Below, one piece after another: positions 63,348 through 64,000 of a stretch of 64,000 nt of DNA (within the stretch, counting starts at the first letter, position 1; each line of letters opens with the position of its first letter). The notes beneath the pieces are model-generated. The model did no database searches. It had not been told where the DNA came from and saw only the letters and a list, made by a program, of their open reading frames with translations. The stretch is from Microvirga sp. (GTDB lineage: Bacteria; Pseudomonadota; Alphaproteobacteria; Rhizobiales; Beijerinckiaceae), in NCBI RefSeq assembly GCF_014699075.1, contig NZ_JACXAB010000022.1:1-64000 (forward strand), read 5' to 3'. A program made the translations under genes and the position numbers.

Positions 63348-64000
63348 TCAGGCAGCGCGGGAAAAGGACGACACGAGGCTCTCGAACAGGCCGCGTCCGT
63401 CGGTGCCGCCCACGAGGTCTTCGATCAGGTTCTCCGGATGAGGCATCATGCCGAGCACGTTGAGTTTCTCGGAGTAGATGCCCGCAATGGAGTTCATGGA
63501 GCCGTTGCGGTTGGCATCCTGGGTGATGTGCCCTTGAGCATCCGCATAGCGGAAGGCCACGAGGCCGTCGCCTTCGAGCCGCTTCAAGGTCTCTTCGTCC
63601 GCCGTGTAGTTGCCCTCGCCATGCGCAACGCAGACATCGATCGCCTGATGCTTGGCGTATGCTTTAGTGAAGGCGGTGTCGTTGCGCTCGACCCGCAGGA
63701 ACTGGCGGTGGCAGATGAACTTCAGGTTCGCGTTGCGCATCAGGATGCCGGGGAGCAGCCCGGATTCGCACAGGATCTGGAAGCCGTTGCAGATGCCGAG
63801 CACGAGGCCTCCGCGAGCTGCGTGCGCCCGCACCGCATCCATGACAATGGCGCGACCGGCGATGGCGCCGCAGCGAAGATAATCGCCATAGGAGAAGCCG
63901 CCGGGAAGAACCACGAGGTCCGTGCCCTGCGGCAGCTCGGTTTCGGCGTGCCAGACCTTCTCGACCTGGGATCCGGCAGATTTCAGCGCCCGCAGCACAT
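63348..64000 (-). CDS. purQ: phosphoribosylformylglycinamidine synthase subunit PurQ (N-terminus outside window)
   Basis: PurQ releases ammonia from glutamine for PurL. The visible 217 residues lack only the first ~16 residues (the usual start is about MKAAVIVFPGSN), which lie past the window edge; the frame runs to the last base. The catalytic Cys is in [11 protein letters not shown], and the His-Glu pair in MMPHPENL. It ends 23 bases before purL. The Met near the edge is internal, not a start. Confidence 0.93.
   Translation of the reverse strand, partial: VLRALKSAGSQVEKVWHAETELPQGTDLVVLPGGFSYGDYLRCGAIAGRAIVMDAVRAHAARGGLVLGICNGFQILCESGLLPGILMRNANLKFICHRQFLRVERNDTAFTKAYAKHQAIDVCVAHGEGNYTADEETLKRLEGDGLVAFRYADAQGHITQDANRNGSMNSIAGIYSEKLNVLGMMPHPENLIEDLVGGTDGRGLFESLVSSFSRAA

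Noticed and set aside
62050-63441. 463-codon open frame antisense to purL
   Set aside because: It lies fully over a definite gene and has a composition typical of GC-rich antisense frames (His, Arg, Asp, Gly). No ribosome site or family.

Overview
The window is GC-rich, densely coded DNA from an alphaproteobacterium. Gene content and order (rplU-rpmA-GNAT-obgE-proB-proA-nadD-rsfS-rlmH-EnvC-ctpA-rppH; tlpA next to lptM-lysA; grxD-bolA-purL-purQ; an HWE-family sensor kinase; TIGR02302 and twin-transmembrane proteins) point to the Hyphomicrobiales. A Methylobacteriaceae genus such as Microvirga is my best guess; that is inference, since no rRNA is present.

Region 1 (1-5.7 kb): the 3' end of a large secreted Ig/cadherin-like repeat protein, an unlisted 53-residue proline-rich gene, and a three-subunit molybdenum hydroxylase of the PaoABC (YagTSR) type that lacks the usual Tat signal. 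Region 2 (5.7-26.4 kb) is an accessory uronate-polysaccharide island in two arms. The left arm is a GntR regulator divergent from a TRAP transporter-kduI-kduD-kdgF operon, with a hydroxypyruvate-isomerase-family gene facing it; this handles unsaturated uronates. The right arm is an alginate module: an AlgQ-like binding protein, two AlgM-like permeases, a cytoplasmic PL15 exolyase closely resembling Atu3025, a second GntR regulator, a divergent SDR (candidate DEH reductase) and an exported PL5 alginate lyase. No ABC ATPase, KDG kinase or KDPG aldolase lies in the window, so the pathway must be completed elsewhere. Between the arms sit a sensor kinase, a PRC-barrel protein and a DUF3616 protein.

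Region 3 (26.5-31.3 kb) holds small and poorly known genes: a solitary amidoligase-family protein, a single-domain ParB-like protein, a spermidine-synthase-like protein, three small unknown proteins, a cold-shock protein and a chloroperoxidase-like hydrolase. Region 4 (31.4-44.6 kb) is core: tRNA-Ser(CGA), ribosomal proteins L21 and L27, Obg, proline biosynthesis (with an antisense DUF72 gene between proB and proA), NAD synthesis, ribosome factors, cell-wall and protease genes, RppH and tRNA-Leu(CAA).

Region 5 (44.6-64 kb) is mostly housekeeping: a YqaA-like membrane protein, DsbB, an HNH nuclease, 3-hydroxybutyryl-CoA dehydrogenase with EtfAB, a rhomboid protease, cobalamin adenosyltransferase, a PagL-like lipid A deacylase, TIGR02302, a cadherin/RTX protein behind an AT-rich promoter, LysA/LptM, TlpA, a class III nucleotide cyclase, GrxD, BolA, PurL and the truncated PurQ. 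The most unusual signals are the two-armed uronate island with candidate operators, and a shared UNCG-tetraloop hairpin placed directly after both solute-binding-protein genes. No CRISPR array, insertion sequence or prophage was seen.
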